Shown here in pieces: positions 1 to 7,928 of a stretch of DNA of 64,000 bases. The stretch covers positions 1 through 64,000 of the forward strand of contig SVTJ01000009.1 in the NCBI GenBank assembly GCA_015063845.1, written 5' to 3'. Within the stretch, counting starts at the first letter, position 1. Every line of letters starts with the position of its first letter. This stretch comes from Oscillospiraceae bacterium. GTDB lineage: Bacteria; Bacillota; Clostridia; Oscillospirales; CAG-272. Under the pieces are notes generated by a model. It saw nothing but the letters and a program-made list of their open reading frames with translations. It did not search any database and was not told where the DNA came from. The position numbers were made by a program, and so were the translations under genes.

Positions 1-168
1 TTTGTGACAGTAAAAATCTGCAATAAAATTGTCTATGGCTTTTTGCCTTTGAAATCTGATTTCATATTTTGATAGGAAATCGTACCACAAATGATTTTCC
101 TGCGGTGTTGCATTTTTACGAAGATTTTTTGCAAGAGTAATATTCTTTTCGTTGTAATCAAGCGACAT
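1..168 (-). CDS. DUF559 endonuclease-like protein, N-terminal part, cut by window edge
   Basis: Too short for the ORF track. The minus strand reads 56 open codons from an ATG at 168 to the window edge. The peptide starts MSLDYNEKNITLAKNLRKNA and continues with TPQENHLWYDFLSKY and FRRQK-like residues (RFQRQKAIDNFIADFYC). This is the typical start of DUF559 proteins, small Vsr/restriction-endonuclease-fold proteins of unknown biological role. The start is supported by GGAGAAGTAAGT just upstream and by a promoter (197-225). The catalytic region lies outside the window, so integrity cannot be judged. Confidence 0.8.
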   Translation of the reverse strand, partial: MSLDYNEKNITLAKNLRKNATPQENHLWYDFLSKYEIRFQRQKAIDNFIADFYCHK

Positions 169-196
169 ACTTACTTCTCCAAAGTTTTATCACTTT

Positions 197-225
197 ATTA
201 TAACACAAATCGGCAGAGGAAACAA
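197..225 (-). promoter_or_regulatory. Promoter of the DUF559 gene
   Basis: On the minus strand TTGTTT (220-225), a 17-bp spacer and TATAAT (197-202). The -35 half lies inside the palindrome at 211-238. Confidence 0.6.
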
Positions 226-238
226 GTTCTCTGCCGAA
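211..238. terminator. Hairpin downstream of the htpG operon, overlapping a promoter
   Basis: CGGCAGAG / CTCTGCCG stem with a 10-nt loop, flanked by T-rich DNA on both sides (AAGTTTTTG on plus, ATTTGTGTT on minus). It probably ends the minus-strand operon whose last gene stops at 301, and it overlaps the -35 of the next gene. Confidence 0.5.
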
Positions 239-300
239 GTTTTTGTGCCTGTCATTTCTCCGCTAAGAATGCAGAGAGAACAGTTCTGCTCTTTTTTGTT

Positions 301-552
301 TTACTTATTCTTATATTCCTTGAGTGCCTTTGCTACCTGATCGGGGCAAGACGTGGGTTTAAATCCGCATCTGATGCCCTCAAGTCGCTCGATAGCTTCA
401 TCGACAGTCATTCCGACGAGCAGTCTCGCAACTCCCTGCGTGTTTCCCGCACAGCCGCCCAAAAATTTGACGCTGACTATCTTGCCGTCCTCGACTGCGA
501 TATCTATCTTGCGCGAGCACACTCCGTGTGTTGCGTATGAAATATTCTCCAT
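301..552 (-). CDS. TSCPD domain protein (TIGR03905 type)
   Basis: 83 aa, full length for this small family. Visible marks are two GC-type cysteine positions (GVCSRK near residue 11, GGCAGN near 33), a further cysteine at IRCGF and the C-terminal TSCPDQ signature near residue 67, so four cysteines overall, as in the TIGR03905 4-Cys subgroup. The same domain occurs at the C terminus of some B12-dependent ribonucleotide reductases. The function of the stand-alone protein is not established; metal binding by the cysteines is inferred. It is the last gene of the minus-strand operon with htpG, 13 nt after the prephenate-dehydratase-like gene. Confidence 0.85.
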   Translation of the reverse strand: MENISYATHGVCSRKIDIAVEDGKIVSVKFLGGCAGNTQGVARLLVGMTVDEAIERLEGIRCGFKPTSCPDQVAKALKEYKNK

Positions 553-565
553 TTTTTACCCTCCG

Positions 566-1441
566 TTATATACTGTAAAGTCCCAGCGGCGTATATCCGT
601 GATATTCAAGGCTGAGATAAAGTGCCATCGGTACGGTCTTATCAAGAGAGAGGTCTATCGCGAAATAGCATCGACAGCTCCTCGCGTCATATTCTACGGG
701 CAAGGTTGCCGTCGAATAGACGGCTCCGTCAAGCGATTTTACCGCCGCAAGTATATCCGTCAAAATATCCGCGCCCTCTCCGACCACCGAAAACTCAAAG
801 CGGAGCTTGCCGCGCTCATGGGGGAGCACCTTTATCCTACCCGCCACAAGCGCAAAGACTATTCCCTGCGAGTTATCGTCGGACATGACCTTTGCTATAC
901 TCTGTATCTTAAGGTCGTATCGGTCAAGCAATCGGTAGAACGAATAGAGCTTACCGTCCGCATCGTTTTCAATAGGCATTATGCAGAACTCACATCTGCC
1001 GTCAGCCACCGCCTCGCAAGCATCCTGAAAGCTTGCCACATACTCCGCCTTCGCTCCCTTGACGTTTCTTGCAAAGCTCAAAAACACGTCGTCGTTGCGT
1101 CGGTTTTTTACGTACGCAATTCTGCCGACAGCCTCTTTTTCGATGTCCTCACTCTCTCCAAAAACCCCCTGCTCGAGACATATCTCCGTCTGTCCCGCAA
1201 GAGAGCAAAGCCTCTCGCAGGCTCTCGCCTTTCGCTCGGCACAAAGCGCGCCGCAAAGCTCGGAATATATATCCTTGAGAGCGTCAGTTCCCTTTTGAGA
1301 AAACAGCTCCTTCGCAAGCATATCAATGCATATCTCTTGCTGCTCGGCGTTTCTGCGCTCTCTTTCGAGAAGCTCGGAAATATTACCGTGAAGCACCGAA
1401 GCTTTACTGTCCTGCTCCTTTATTGGCATACGCTTCTCCAT
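566..1441 (-). CDS. Prephenate dehydratase-like (PDT-fold) protein of uncertain function
   Basis: 291 aa from the ATG at 1441; the TTG used by the ORF track is less likely. The start overlaps the htpG stop (TGATG), so translation is probably coupled. Residues ~10-110 are an alpha-helical, charged region that could be a degenerate chorismate-mutase-like or linker domain. Residues ~120-280 resemble a periplasmic-binding-type PDT domain: FQDACEAVADGRCEF followed by IMPIENDADG, matching the usual PIENS..G motif. The canonical TRF catalytic motif is not evident and the C-terminal region is divergent, so it may be a regulatory or non-catalytic homologue rather than PheA. Its place after htpG gives no pathway hint. 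Confidence 0.5.
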   Translation of the reverse strand: MEKRMPIKEQDSKASVLHGNISELLERERRNAEQQEICIDMLAKELFSQKGTDALKDIYSELCGALCAERKARACERLCSLAGQTEICLEQGVFGESEDIEKEAVGRIAYVKNRRNDDVFLSFARNVKGAKAEYVASFQDACEAVADGRCEFCIMPIENDADGKLYSFYRLLDRYDLKIQSIAKVMSDDNSQGIVFALVAGRIKVLPHERGKLRFEFSVVGEGADILTDILAAVKSLDGAVYSTATLPVEYDARSCRCYFAIDLSLDKTVPMALYLSLEYHGYTPLGLYSI

Positions 1442-3255
1442 CAAAGCTTCATAAGCAGGTCAACGCTGTCCTTCATAAAGTCCTGCATCTCCTCAGACGA
1501 AAACTTCTTTTGAGAGAGCAACGCGAGCTTATAAAGATATGCCGCGATGTCTTTTGCCTTTTGTACGTCACTCGTCGCCATATCGCAAAGCTTCTGCACA
1601 AGAGCCGACGAAGAGTTGAGCACGAGCGTGCTCTCTGTCATATCCGCGCCGCCCATATTATACATCTTCATCATCTCTTCCATTCTTCTCGACTCTTCGG
1701 AGACGTTGAGTATAACGGGAACGCCCGTATCCTTAAGTGCATCGTACTTGACGGTGACCTTCTCCCCCGCGACGTCCGCAAATATTTCCTTGAGCTCCTC
1801 GCTCTCGACAAACTCGCCCTCGCATCTGAGCGCGTCGCTTACGTCTGCGTCAACTCTTAAGAACTTGACGTTGCCCATATACTGCTCAAGCACAGAGGCA
1901 AACTGCGTGTCGATAGGATGCTCAAACATAGCGACCTCAACGCCTGCCATGGTATACATAGAAATATACTGCGCCTGAAGTGCTTTATCGGTTGCGTAAT
2001 ACACCGTCTTTTCCTGCTCCTCGCCAACATACTCTTCAAGCGTCTTTGAGCTTCCGTCGGTAAGCGTGAGCAGCAAACTCTTCTTTACTCTGTCGTAAAA
2101 CTTCTTATCGCGCATACACGCGTATTTGATAAACGGGCTTATGTCACCCCATATCTTTGCATATTCCTCACGGTCATTATTGCAAAGCGCGCAGAGCTTG
2201 TCCGCGACCTTCTTGACTATATGCGCGGACACCTTTGAAACGTAGGTGTTAGTCTGCAAATAGCTTCTTGACACGTTAAGAGGAAGCTCGGGACAATCAA
2301 GCACGCCCTTAAGCATAAGCAGATACTCGGGAATTACCTCCTTGATGTTATCCGCAACATAGACCTGATTGTAATAAAGCTTAACCTGTCCCTCAATGCT
2401 CTCATACTCGTTACCCATACGTGGGAAATAAAGAATTCCCTTGAAATTGAGGGGATAATCTGCGTTTATATGGATATAGAACAGCGGCTCGCGGAAATCT
2501 CCCGTAACCTTTCTGTAAAACTCCTTGTATTCTTCATCCGTACACTCCGAGGCAGGCTTTTGCCAAAGCGGAGTTTTGTCGTTGATAGGATTACTTTCCT
2601 TATCCGCGTCACTCTCAGAAGCATTGACAAGATAGATGTCCTCGGGCATAAACGCGCAGTACTTTTCGAGCATAGCGCGTATCTTGGAGATAGAGAGAAA
2701 CTCCTTTTCGTCCTCGGCGATATGCATGATAACACTCGTTCCGTGACCGTCTCTCTCCCCTGCCTCCATTTCGTATTCTCCGCTCTCAAGGCAGGTCCAG
2801 TGGACTGCCGGAGCGTCGGTATACGACTTGGTGATTATCTCGACCTTATCGCTCACCATAAACGATGAGTAAAATCCGAGGCCGAAATGACCTATAATGC
2901 CGTTCTTTGCTCCGTCATTCTCGTTCTCATATTTCTGTATAAACTCTACCGCGCCCGAAAGAGCGATGCTGCAAATATACTTTGTAAGCTCCTCCTCGCT
3001 CATTCCTATTCCGTTATCCTCAACGGTAAGAGTTCCCTCCTCCTCGTTGACCGTAACTGTAATACGGTAGCTCTCGTCTTGCGCCTCGCGGATACCGAGA
3101 GAGGAAAGACGGCGAAGCTTGGTCACAGCGTCCGTCGCGTTTGATACTATCTCACGCAGAAATATATCCTTTTCGGAATACAGCCATTTTTTGATTATCG
3201 GGAATATATGCTCCGTTTCTACGGAGATACCGCCTTTTTTAATATTTTCTTCCAT
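1441..3255 (-). CDS. htpG: Molecular chaperone HtpG (Hsp90)
   Basis: 604 aa, close to the usual ~620. ATP-dependent cytosolic chaperone acting on late folding and stress clients. The N-terminal GHKL ATPase domain shows REIVSNATDA (~residue 36), DNGIGMS (~80), GHFGLGFYSSFMV (~121) and GHGTSV (~168), all intact. The middle domain has the SRSYLQTN motif near residue 328, and the C-terminal dimerisation domain follows. It lies 8 nt after the AI-2E permease stop and overlaps the next gene, so it is the second gene of a four-gene minus-strand operon. No CIRCE or other heat-shock operator is seen upstream; the operon promoter lies before the permease. Confidence 0.97.
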   Translation of the reverse strand: MEENIKKGGISVETEHIFPIIKKWLYSEKDIFLREIVSNATDAVTKLRRLSSLGIREAQDESYRITVTVNEEEGTLTVEDNGIGMSEEELTKYICSIALSGAVEFIQKYENENDGAKNGIIGHFGLGFYSSFMVSDKVEIITKSYTDAPAVHWTCLESGEYEMEAGERDGHGTSVIMHIAEDEKEFLSISKIRAMLEKYCAFMPEDIYLVNASESDADKESNPINDKTPLWQKPASECTDEEYKEFYRKVTGDFREPLFYIHINADYPLNFKGILYFPRMGNEYESIEGQVKLYYNQVYVADNIKEVIPEYLLMLKGVLDCPELPLNVSRSYLQTNTYVSKVSAHIVKKVADKLCALCNNDREEYAKIWGDISPFIKYACMRDKKFYDRVKKSLLLTLTDGSSKTLEEYVGEEQEKTVYYATDKALQAQYISMYTMAGVEVAMFEHPIDTQFASVLEQYMGNVKFLRVDADVSDALRCEGEFVESEELKEIFADVAGEKVTVKYDALKDTGVPVILNVSEESRRMEEMMKMYNMGGADMTESTLVLNSSSALVQKLCDMATSDVQKAKDIAAYLYKLALLSQKKFSSEEMQDFMKDSVDLLMKL

Positions 3256-3263
3256 TTTTATAC

Positions 3264-4598
3264 TTAGTTTTCCTTGTTTTCGTTGTTATCGTTGTTTTGG
3301 TTTTCTTGTTTCTTGTGTTCTTCAGCCTTGCGGTGTCTGTTCTTTTTGAGCTTTTTGAGCTTTCTCTTCATTCCGAGCACAAGCTTTGTGATAGTGGGGG
3401 TGTGGTCCGCATATGGATCGACCACGGAGTTGGCGAGATAATACTCCTCCGTCTCGATAGGCTTATGCTTTTTGCGAAGCCTTGTCTCCACCATCTCCTT
3501 GACTATCATAGTACATACCGCAAATACGGGCACTCCGATAAGCATACCCACAAATCCGAAATACGCGCCCATGATTATGATAGCGATTATTACGCAAAGC
3601 GAGCTTATACCCGTTGCATCTCCGAGGATCTTGGGAGCTATGATGTTACCCTCTATCTGCTGAACTACGATTATGAGTATGAGGAACAGAAGCGCCTTTT
3701 CGGGACTGCTTATGAATATGATAAAGAACGAAGGAACTGCACCGATTATCGGACCGAATATCGGTATAATGTCCGTAACGCCTATGATAAAGGATACGAG
3801 GAGAGCAAACTCCGTCATACCGCAGCACATCATAAGCACAAACATTATGACAGTGACGATGATCGCGCTAAATATCTTTCCTACAAAATAATTCGAAAAG
3901 GTGGTGTGTGTGATATTGATATACTTTCCTATCATGTTCACCTTCTGCTCGGAGAATAGAGCCGCGCCCAGCTTTCTTGCCTGCGCTTGGAGCTTTTCCT
4001 TGGAAATAAGAACGTATACCGAAATAAACAGACCGAGAATAAGGTTCTTGATACCGACGAAAAGTCCCATTCCGTATTCAACGATGTATTCCATAACACC
4101 GCCGAGCACGTTACCCGACTTAGAGAAAAATCCGCGGATAGCCTCTTTGGTCTGTTCCTCGTTGATATATTTCGCGCCATCCTTGTTGGAAACTATCTTA
4201 TTGATAAAGTTGTTTATAAAGTTAGTCGCCGTCGATACGTAGACGTCATATTCGTTGACAAGGCTGTTTATGCTCTTGACTATCTGAGGAAGAAGCAAGC
4301 ACACCAGCAATGTTATGACCAAAAACGCAACAACATACGTCAAGAATATAGACAGCCCCCTATTGAGGTTCTTGCGCTTCATATTCTTGAACACCTTAAA
4401 TTCAAATATCCTCAATATCGGGTTTAATGCGTATGCTATCGCAAATCCGATTATTATAGGGCTAAAGACTGCCAGAACCGACGAAGCAGCTCCCGCAAGA
4501 GTGCTTGCGTTTACTATCGCAAACATCAGAACAAAAGCAATGCCTGCAATGACAAAGACTATTTTAAAGCCCCTTTTTTCTCCACCTTGATTATTCAT
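3264..4598 (-). CDS. AI-2E family transporter (PF01594 permease)
   Basis: 444 aa. Polytopic membrane protein with an N-terminal hydrophobic pair (~10-55), a segment near 75-100, an extracytoplasmic region (~110-190) and a C-terminal hydrophobic cluster (~205-365) containing FGPIIGAVPS and QQIEGNIIAPKILGD, the hallmark of the family. Members export varied small solutes; the AI-2 label does not prove quorum-signal export, and others act as Na+/H+ antiporters. The last ~60 residues are basic then Asn/Lys/Glu-rich, a cytoplasmic tail. It is the first gene of the operon with htpG, driven by the promoter at 4643-4671, with a GGGAGG-type RBS before ATG. Confidence 0.9.
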   Translation of the reverse strand: MNNQGGEKRGFKIVFVIAGIAFVLMFAIVNASTLAGAASSVLAVFSPIIIGFAIAYALNPILRIFEFKVFKNMKRKNLNRGLSIFLTYVVAFLVITLLVCLLLPQIVKSINSLVNEYDVYVSTATNFINNFINKIVSNKDGAKYINEEQTKEAIRGFFSKSGNVLGGVMEYIVEYGMGLFVGIKNLILGLFISVYVLISKEKLQAQARKLGAALFSEQKVNMIGKYINITHTTFSNYFVGKIFSAIIVTVIMFVLMMCCGMTEFALLVSFIIGVTDIIPIFGPIIGAVPSFFIIFISSPEKALLFLILIIVVQQIEGNIIAPKILGDATGISSLCVIIAIIIMGAYFGFVGMLIGVPVFAVCTMIVKEMVETRLRKKHKPIETEEYYLANSVVDPYADHTPTITKLVLGMKRKLKKLKKNRHRKAEEHKKQENQNNDNNENKEN

Positions 4599-4642
4599 TT
4601 ACGGTCCTCCCGATGATAAATACAAATAGAAATACACAGTTT

Positions 4643-4671
4643 ATTTTATATTTTTTTGAGTATTAAGTCAA
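4643..4671 (-). promoter_or_regulatory. Promoter of the AI-2E/htpG operon
   Basis: Minus strand TTGACT (4666-4671), 17 bp, TAAAAT (4643-4648), in AT-rich DNA ~45 bp before the permease start. Confidence 0.7.
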
Positions 4672-4719
4672 TAGGATTTTATAAAATTTACATATTTATA
4701 ATAAAAATATACATTTTGC

Positions 4720-4748
4720 TTGAAAAAAAGGATAATTTATGCTATATT
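4720..4748 (+). promoter_or_regulatory. Promoter of ispE
   Basis: TTGAAA (4720-4725), 17 bp, TATATT (4743-4748). It overlaps the upstream in-frame TTG chosen by the ORF track, which argues against that start. Confidence 0.7.
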
Positions 4749-4779
4749 AATCAGTAGTACAAGAAATATCGGAGGAAAA

Positions 4780-5646
4780 ATGAAAACTGCTATCATAAAG
4801 GGTTACGCAAAGATAAATCTTCATCTTGACGTAACGGGTATTATGGAAAACGGCTTCCACGCCGTTAATAATATTATGCAGAGCGTTTCACTGTGTGATA
4901 CCGTAACTCTCAAAGAGAGGCTCGACGGCGTTATCACAGTTGACTGCAATATAGACAAAGTTCCAAAGAACGAGAGCAATCTCGCATACCGTGCCGCGCG
5001 TCTTTTCTGTGAGAGAACCGGTGTATGCATAGGAGCGGACATATATATCGAGAAGCACATTCCCATGGCGGCGGGGCTTGCGGGCGGAAGCGCGGACGCG
5101 GCTGCGACCCTCAAAGGAATGAACGAGCTTTGCGCGTATCCTCTTTCTGAGGACGAGCTTTGCGCCATAGGCGGAGAGCTTGGCTCGGATATTCCCTTTT
5201 GCATAGTCGGCGGCGCGGCGTTTGCAGACGAAAAAGGAGACGTGCTCCACCCATTCCCCAAAATGCCGGATTGCACGATCGTTATCGCTTGCGGCGGAGA
5301 AGGCGTATCGACACCTCTTGCATACCGTATGCTTGACGACAAATACGATAGATTTTGCTCATACACCCCTGCGGACACCTTGGCTTTGAGGAAAGCTGCC
5401 GAGTGTGGAGATATCGCAAATATAGCAAAGAACACCTTCAACATTTTCGAGCAGCCCGTGCTCTCTGTCCGTCCCGTGGCGGCGGCTATAAAGCAGGCTA
5501 TGATAAACGGCGGAGCGATACGCGCTATGATGAGCGGCAGCGGCCCGTCGGTGTTCGGCATATTCATTGACGAGCACACGGCAGTTGAGGCAGCTCGCCT
5601 TATCTCTGCGCTTGGTGTGACGCCCCATATCTGCAAGCCAAACTAA
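4780..5646 (+). CDS. ispE: 4-diphosphocytidyl-2-C-methyl-D-erythritol kinase
   Basis: 288 aa, the usual length. GHMP kinase that phosphorylates CDP-ME in the MEP isoprenoid pathway. The start is ATG 4780 after GGAGGAAAA; the track start at 4720 lies in the promoter. Motifs: GYAKINLHLDVTG (~6-18, family motif 1), IPMAAGLAGGSADAAATL (~89-106, phosphate loop with glycine-rich motif) and MMSGSGPSVFGIF (~255-267, motif 3). It appears to be a single-gene unit; the next gene has its own promoter. It complements the ispA homologue at 21680 in isoprenoid supply. Confidence 0.96.
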   Translation: MKTAIIKGYAKINLHLDVTGIMENGFHAVNNIMQSVSLCDTVTLKERLDGVITVDCNIDKVPKNESNLAYRAARLFCERTGVCIGADIYIEKHIPMAAGLAGGSADAAATLKGMNELCAYPLSEDELCAIGGELGSDIPFCIVGGAAFADEKGDVLHPFPKMPDCTIVIACGGEGVSTPLAYRMLDDKYDRFCSYTPADTLALRKAAECGDIANIAKNTFNIFEQPVLSVRPVAAAIKQAMINGGAIRAMMSGSGPSVFGIFIDEHTAVEAARLISALGVTPHICKPN

Positions 5647-5709
5647 ACGATTTTTATATATTGATCGTCGCCGTTGTGTACTGCGCTCTCAAAAAATACT
5701 AAATACCTA

Positions 5710-5737
5710 TTGACAAATAAAAATTTTATGGTATAAT
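5710..5737 (+). promoter_or_regulatory. Promoter of the CNNM transporter leader
   Basis: TTGACA (5710-5715), 16 bp, TATAAT (5732-5737). The predicted start site near 5745 gives a leader of about 210 nt. Confidence 0.8.
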
Positions 5738-5744
5738 ATATTAT

Positions 5745-5956
5745 TGAATAAATTGTTTGATAGGAGAAAACCGCAGTGGGCAACGGCGATAGTGACGGGA
5801 ACTGTCGAAGTACCTTGAACTCAATAGACCGATAAGTACGCATAATTTCGAGGATAAAGCTCGGACTTATGCTTTTTTGCGTTCTGCTGCCACACTTTCA
5901 AGATGTCAAGCAATATCCGTATAAACGGAAATATATTTTTTAGGAGTTTTTACCTT
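5745..5956 (+). promoter_or_regulatory. Long structured leader with intrinsic terminator before the CNNM gene
   Basis: The ~210-nt untranslated leader contains a T6 terminator (5840-5878). It also has a second stem option: the 3' arm ACTTATGC (5865-5872) can pair either with GCATAA (5840-5845), forming the terminator, or with ATAAGT (5832-5837). Upstream lies TAGGAG followed by a possible 19-codon leader ORF (GTG 5776 to TAA 5833-5835) whose stop touches the alternative arm. I cannot match it to M-box, yybP-ykoY or another riboswitch I know. It is a candidate attenuator or riboswitch; the ligand is unknown. Confidence 0.5.
5840..5878 (+). terminator. Leader terminator (attenuator) upstream of CNNM gene
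   Basis: GCATAA / TTATGC outer stem with inner CGAG / CTCG, followed by TTTTTT. It sits 78 nt before the CNNM start, between a good promoter and the gene. Confidence 0.65.
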
Positions 5957-7264
5957 ATGCCCGACGGGAGTTTACCTATGATCATAGGAATGCTGATTTG
6001 TCTTGCCTTTTCCGCCTTCTTGGCAGCAAGCGAAACCGCTTTTACATCTCTCAATCGAAACAAACTTAAAAACCTTTCAATCGAAGGAAACAAGAGAGCT
6101 ACTCGCGTTATCAAAATGTGCGAGAACTACGACAAGCTGCTTTCCACCATTCTTGTTGGAAACAACATCGTCAATATCCTGCTCTCCTCTCTCGCCACCG
6201 TATGGTTCATCGCTCTTCTTGCGAACACAACTATCGCCAGCGCGGCTTCCACCATATCTACGGTAGTAGTCACTATCGTCGTTCTTATATTTGGTGAGAT
6301 AACCCCCAAGAGCCTTGCAAAGGACCACCCCGAGGGAGTTGCTATGGGAGTTTCCCGTTTCCTTTCCTTACTCATCGTCATTCTTACCCCAATCAACTTC
6401 TTCTTTATGCTCTGGAAAAAGCTTGTTTCCAAGATATTCAAGCCCAGCGCAGAGGATACTGTTACAGAGGGAGAGGTGCTCACGCTTATCGACGAAGCGC
6501 ACGAGGACGGAAACATTGATGAATATAACAAGGAGATCATCGAAAACGTATTTGAGTTCGACGATCTTACCGCCGGCGAGATAGCTACTCACCGCACAGA
6601 GCTCACCATGCTCGCATCCGACGCCTTTGATGAGGAATGGGAAGATGCTATAAACAACAGTCGCTTCTCCCGTTACCCCGTTTACGGAGAGAGCGTTGAC
6701 GATATTATCGGTATACTTGATGCGCGTACATATTTCCGACTTGAAGACAAGAGTCGTGAGAACGTGCTCAAAGAAGCGGTCGAGCCCGCATATCTCGTTC
6801 CCGAAACGGTCAAGGCTGACATACTTTTCAGAAACATGAAAAAGCAAAAGCAGTCTTTGGCGGTCGTCCTTGACGAATACGGCGGAGTTTTGGGTATAGT
6901 TACACTTACCGACCTCATCGAATGTCTTATAGGCGAATTCGCAACCGAAGCAGAGGAAGGCGAAGAGGTCGAGGAGCTCATCACAGCCCTTGAGAACAGC
7001 ACCTGGCAGATAAACGGAACAGCTCCCATATCCGACGTTGAGGAAGCTCTCGGGATCAACATCACAGATGAGGACTCCGATACGTTCGGCGGATACGTTC
7101 TCGGTCTTTACGGTTCAGTTCCCGAGGACGGAACGACCTTCGCACTTGATACCGAGGACCTCAACATAAGCATTGAGGCTATCAAGGACCACAAGATAGA
7201 AAAGGCTATCGTTTCCATAAAGGCACACGACGCGGAAAGCGACGAGACGCAAGATAAAGAATAA
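5957..7264 (+). CDS. CNNM/CorC (HlyC family) membrane transporter with CBS domains
   Basis: 435 aa from ATG 5957, which follows TAGGAG with good spacing; the longer track start lacks an RBS. Domains in order: CNNM/DUF21 membrane domain with about three helices (residues ~6-140; signature SETAFTSLNRNKL near 26), a CBS pair (~200-320, with SRYPVYGES and AVVLDEYGG.LGIVT) and a CorC/HlyC C-terminal domain (~345-420). The family is linked to Mg2+ or Co2+ efflux and Na+-coupled Mg2+ transport. The hemolysin name in databases is historical. The switch-like leader suggests regulation by its substrate or by translation. It is monocistronic, ending at a strong terminator. Confidence 0.92.
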   Translation: MPDGSLPMIIGMLICLAFSAFLAASETAFTSLNRNKLKNLSIEGNKRATRVIKMCENYDKLLSTILVGNNIVNILLSSLATVWFIALLANTTIASAASTISTVVVTIVVLIFGEITPKSLAKDHPEGVAMGVSRFLSLLIVILTPINFFFMLWKKLVSKIFKPSAEDTVTEGEVLTLIDEAHEDGNIDEYNKEIIENVFEFDDLTAGEIATHRTELTMLASDAFDEEWEDAINNSRFSRYPVYGESVDDIIGILDARTYFRLEDKSRENVLKEAVEPAYLVPETVKADILFRNMKKQKQSLAVVLDEYGGVLGIVTLTDLIECLIGEFATEAEEGEEVEELITALENSTWQINGTAPISDVEEALGINITDEDSDTFGGYVLGLYGSVPEDGTTFALDTEDLNISIEAIKDHKIEKAIVSIKAHDAESDETQDKE

Positions 7265-7294
7265 AGACACGCCGTTGCCAATATAAACACAGAA

Positions 7295-7338
7295 AGAGAG
7301 TACAGATCGGTATTTGCCGAAACGTACTCTCTTTTTTC
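7295..7338 (+). terminator. Terminator of the CNNM gene
   Basis: AGAGAGTAC / GTACTCTCT stem, with a smaller CGGTATTTGCCG hairpin in the loop, followed by TTTTTTCTTTG. Confidence 0.85.
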
Positions 7339-7356
7339 TTTGTACAAAGTGATATT

Positions 7357-7410
7357 CTATTCGTCGAAGGCGAATAGAGTTAGCGTGATACTGCTAACGG
7401 AGTATCACGC
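7357..7410. repeat. Two adjacent palindromes downstream of the phage-like cassette
   Basis: CTATTCG / CGAATAG (7357-7377) is followed by a hairpin GCGTGATAC / GTATCACGC (7383-7410). The loop of the second carries GCTAAC, which can pair instead with the GTTAGC at 7379-7384, so two folds compete. It may act as a 3' end for the minus-strand cassette stopping at 7432, but no clear T-tract follows on the minus strand. Confidence 0.4.
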
Positions 7411-7431
7411 CATTAGCAACAGCCTTATATT

Positions 7432-7629
7432 TTACTTTTTATTTGCAAGGTCAGCTATTCCCTCGCCCACGATATAGGACGCGAGAGATGCGATGCCTGC
7501 AGCGATGACCGTCGTCTGCTCCCCGCTGAGCTCAGGCGCGCCAAACGCTACGGCAATTGCCCCCGCAAAGCCTATAACGGCTATCCACAGCTTTCTGCTG
7601 GTAAGCTTTTTGAGTATTTGTGTTCTCAT
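7432..7629 (-). CDS. Small holin-like phage membrane protein
   Basis: 65 aa. A short basic N terminus (KKLTSRKLW) is followed by two hydrophobic segments (~residues 15-31 and 40-55, the latter VIAAGIASLASYIVGEG) and a charged tail. The layout and wording (LTSRKLW...GEGIADL) match small membrane proteins found next to lysis genes of Clostridia siphophages, often labelled holin; this is similarity from memory. ATGA overlap with the preceding gene indicates coupled translation. No endolysin or amidase follows, so it is not part of a complete lysis module here. Confidence 0.5.
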   Translation of the reverse strand: MRTQILKKLTSRKLWIAVIGFAGAIAVAFGAPELSGEQTTVIAAGIASLASYIVGEGIADLANKK

Positions 7630-7928
7630 ATATTTCTCCTTGTATGTATTTGGTCTATTCTGTCGTTTGCCTGTCTTATCTGCTGCTCCGCAACGATTAG
7701 CCGCTCGGTGAGCTCTCTTATGTCTCCCTTTACGTTGCTGACGTCGCTCTTTATCTCCGATATACCGACGCTTATATCCTCAAGCTTTACTATCACCATA
7801 GTAAGCTCGGAAGCATCCTTTCGTTCTTCTGCGCGTCTTTCTCTCTTTATCGCAGAGCTACCCGAATATATCCCAAAAGCAAGGGACGCGAAGGAAATAA
7901 GCAGAGTTATCAACACCTCGCTACTCAT
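7626..7928 (-). CDS. Membrane-anchored coiled-coil protein, phage-like
   Basis: 100 aa. One N-terminal membrane segment (~residues 4-22, VLITLLISFASLAFGIYSG), then a highly charged helix with heptad character to the end (EDISVGISEIKSDVSNVKGDIRELTERL). Such one-helix coiled-coil proteins (XhlA-like in layout) commonly precede holins in phage tail/lysis regions. It overlaps both neighbours by ATGA, forming a tight three-gene unit. Function is not established. Confidence 0.5.
   Translation of the reverse strand: MSSEVLITLLISFASLAFGIYSGSSAIKRERRAEERKDASELTMVIVKLEDISVGISEIKSDVSNVKGDIRELTERLIVAEQQIRQANDRIDQIHTRRNI

Noticed and set aside
353-1513. 386-aa plus-strand ORF
   Set aside because: It is antisense to the TSCPD and PDT-like genes, has no RBS and shows typical reverse-frame composition.
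4720-4779. Upstream TTG start for ispE
   Set aside because: The TTG is the -35 box of the promoter; ATG 4780 has a strong RBS and matches family length.
5745-5880. Possible 6S RNA, SRP RNA, M-box or T-box
   Set aside because: None of the conserved motifs I know for these RNAs is present; kept only as an unclassified leader.
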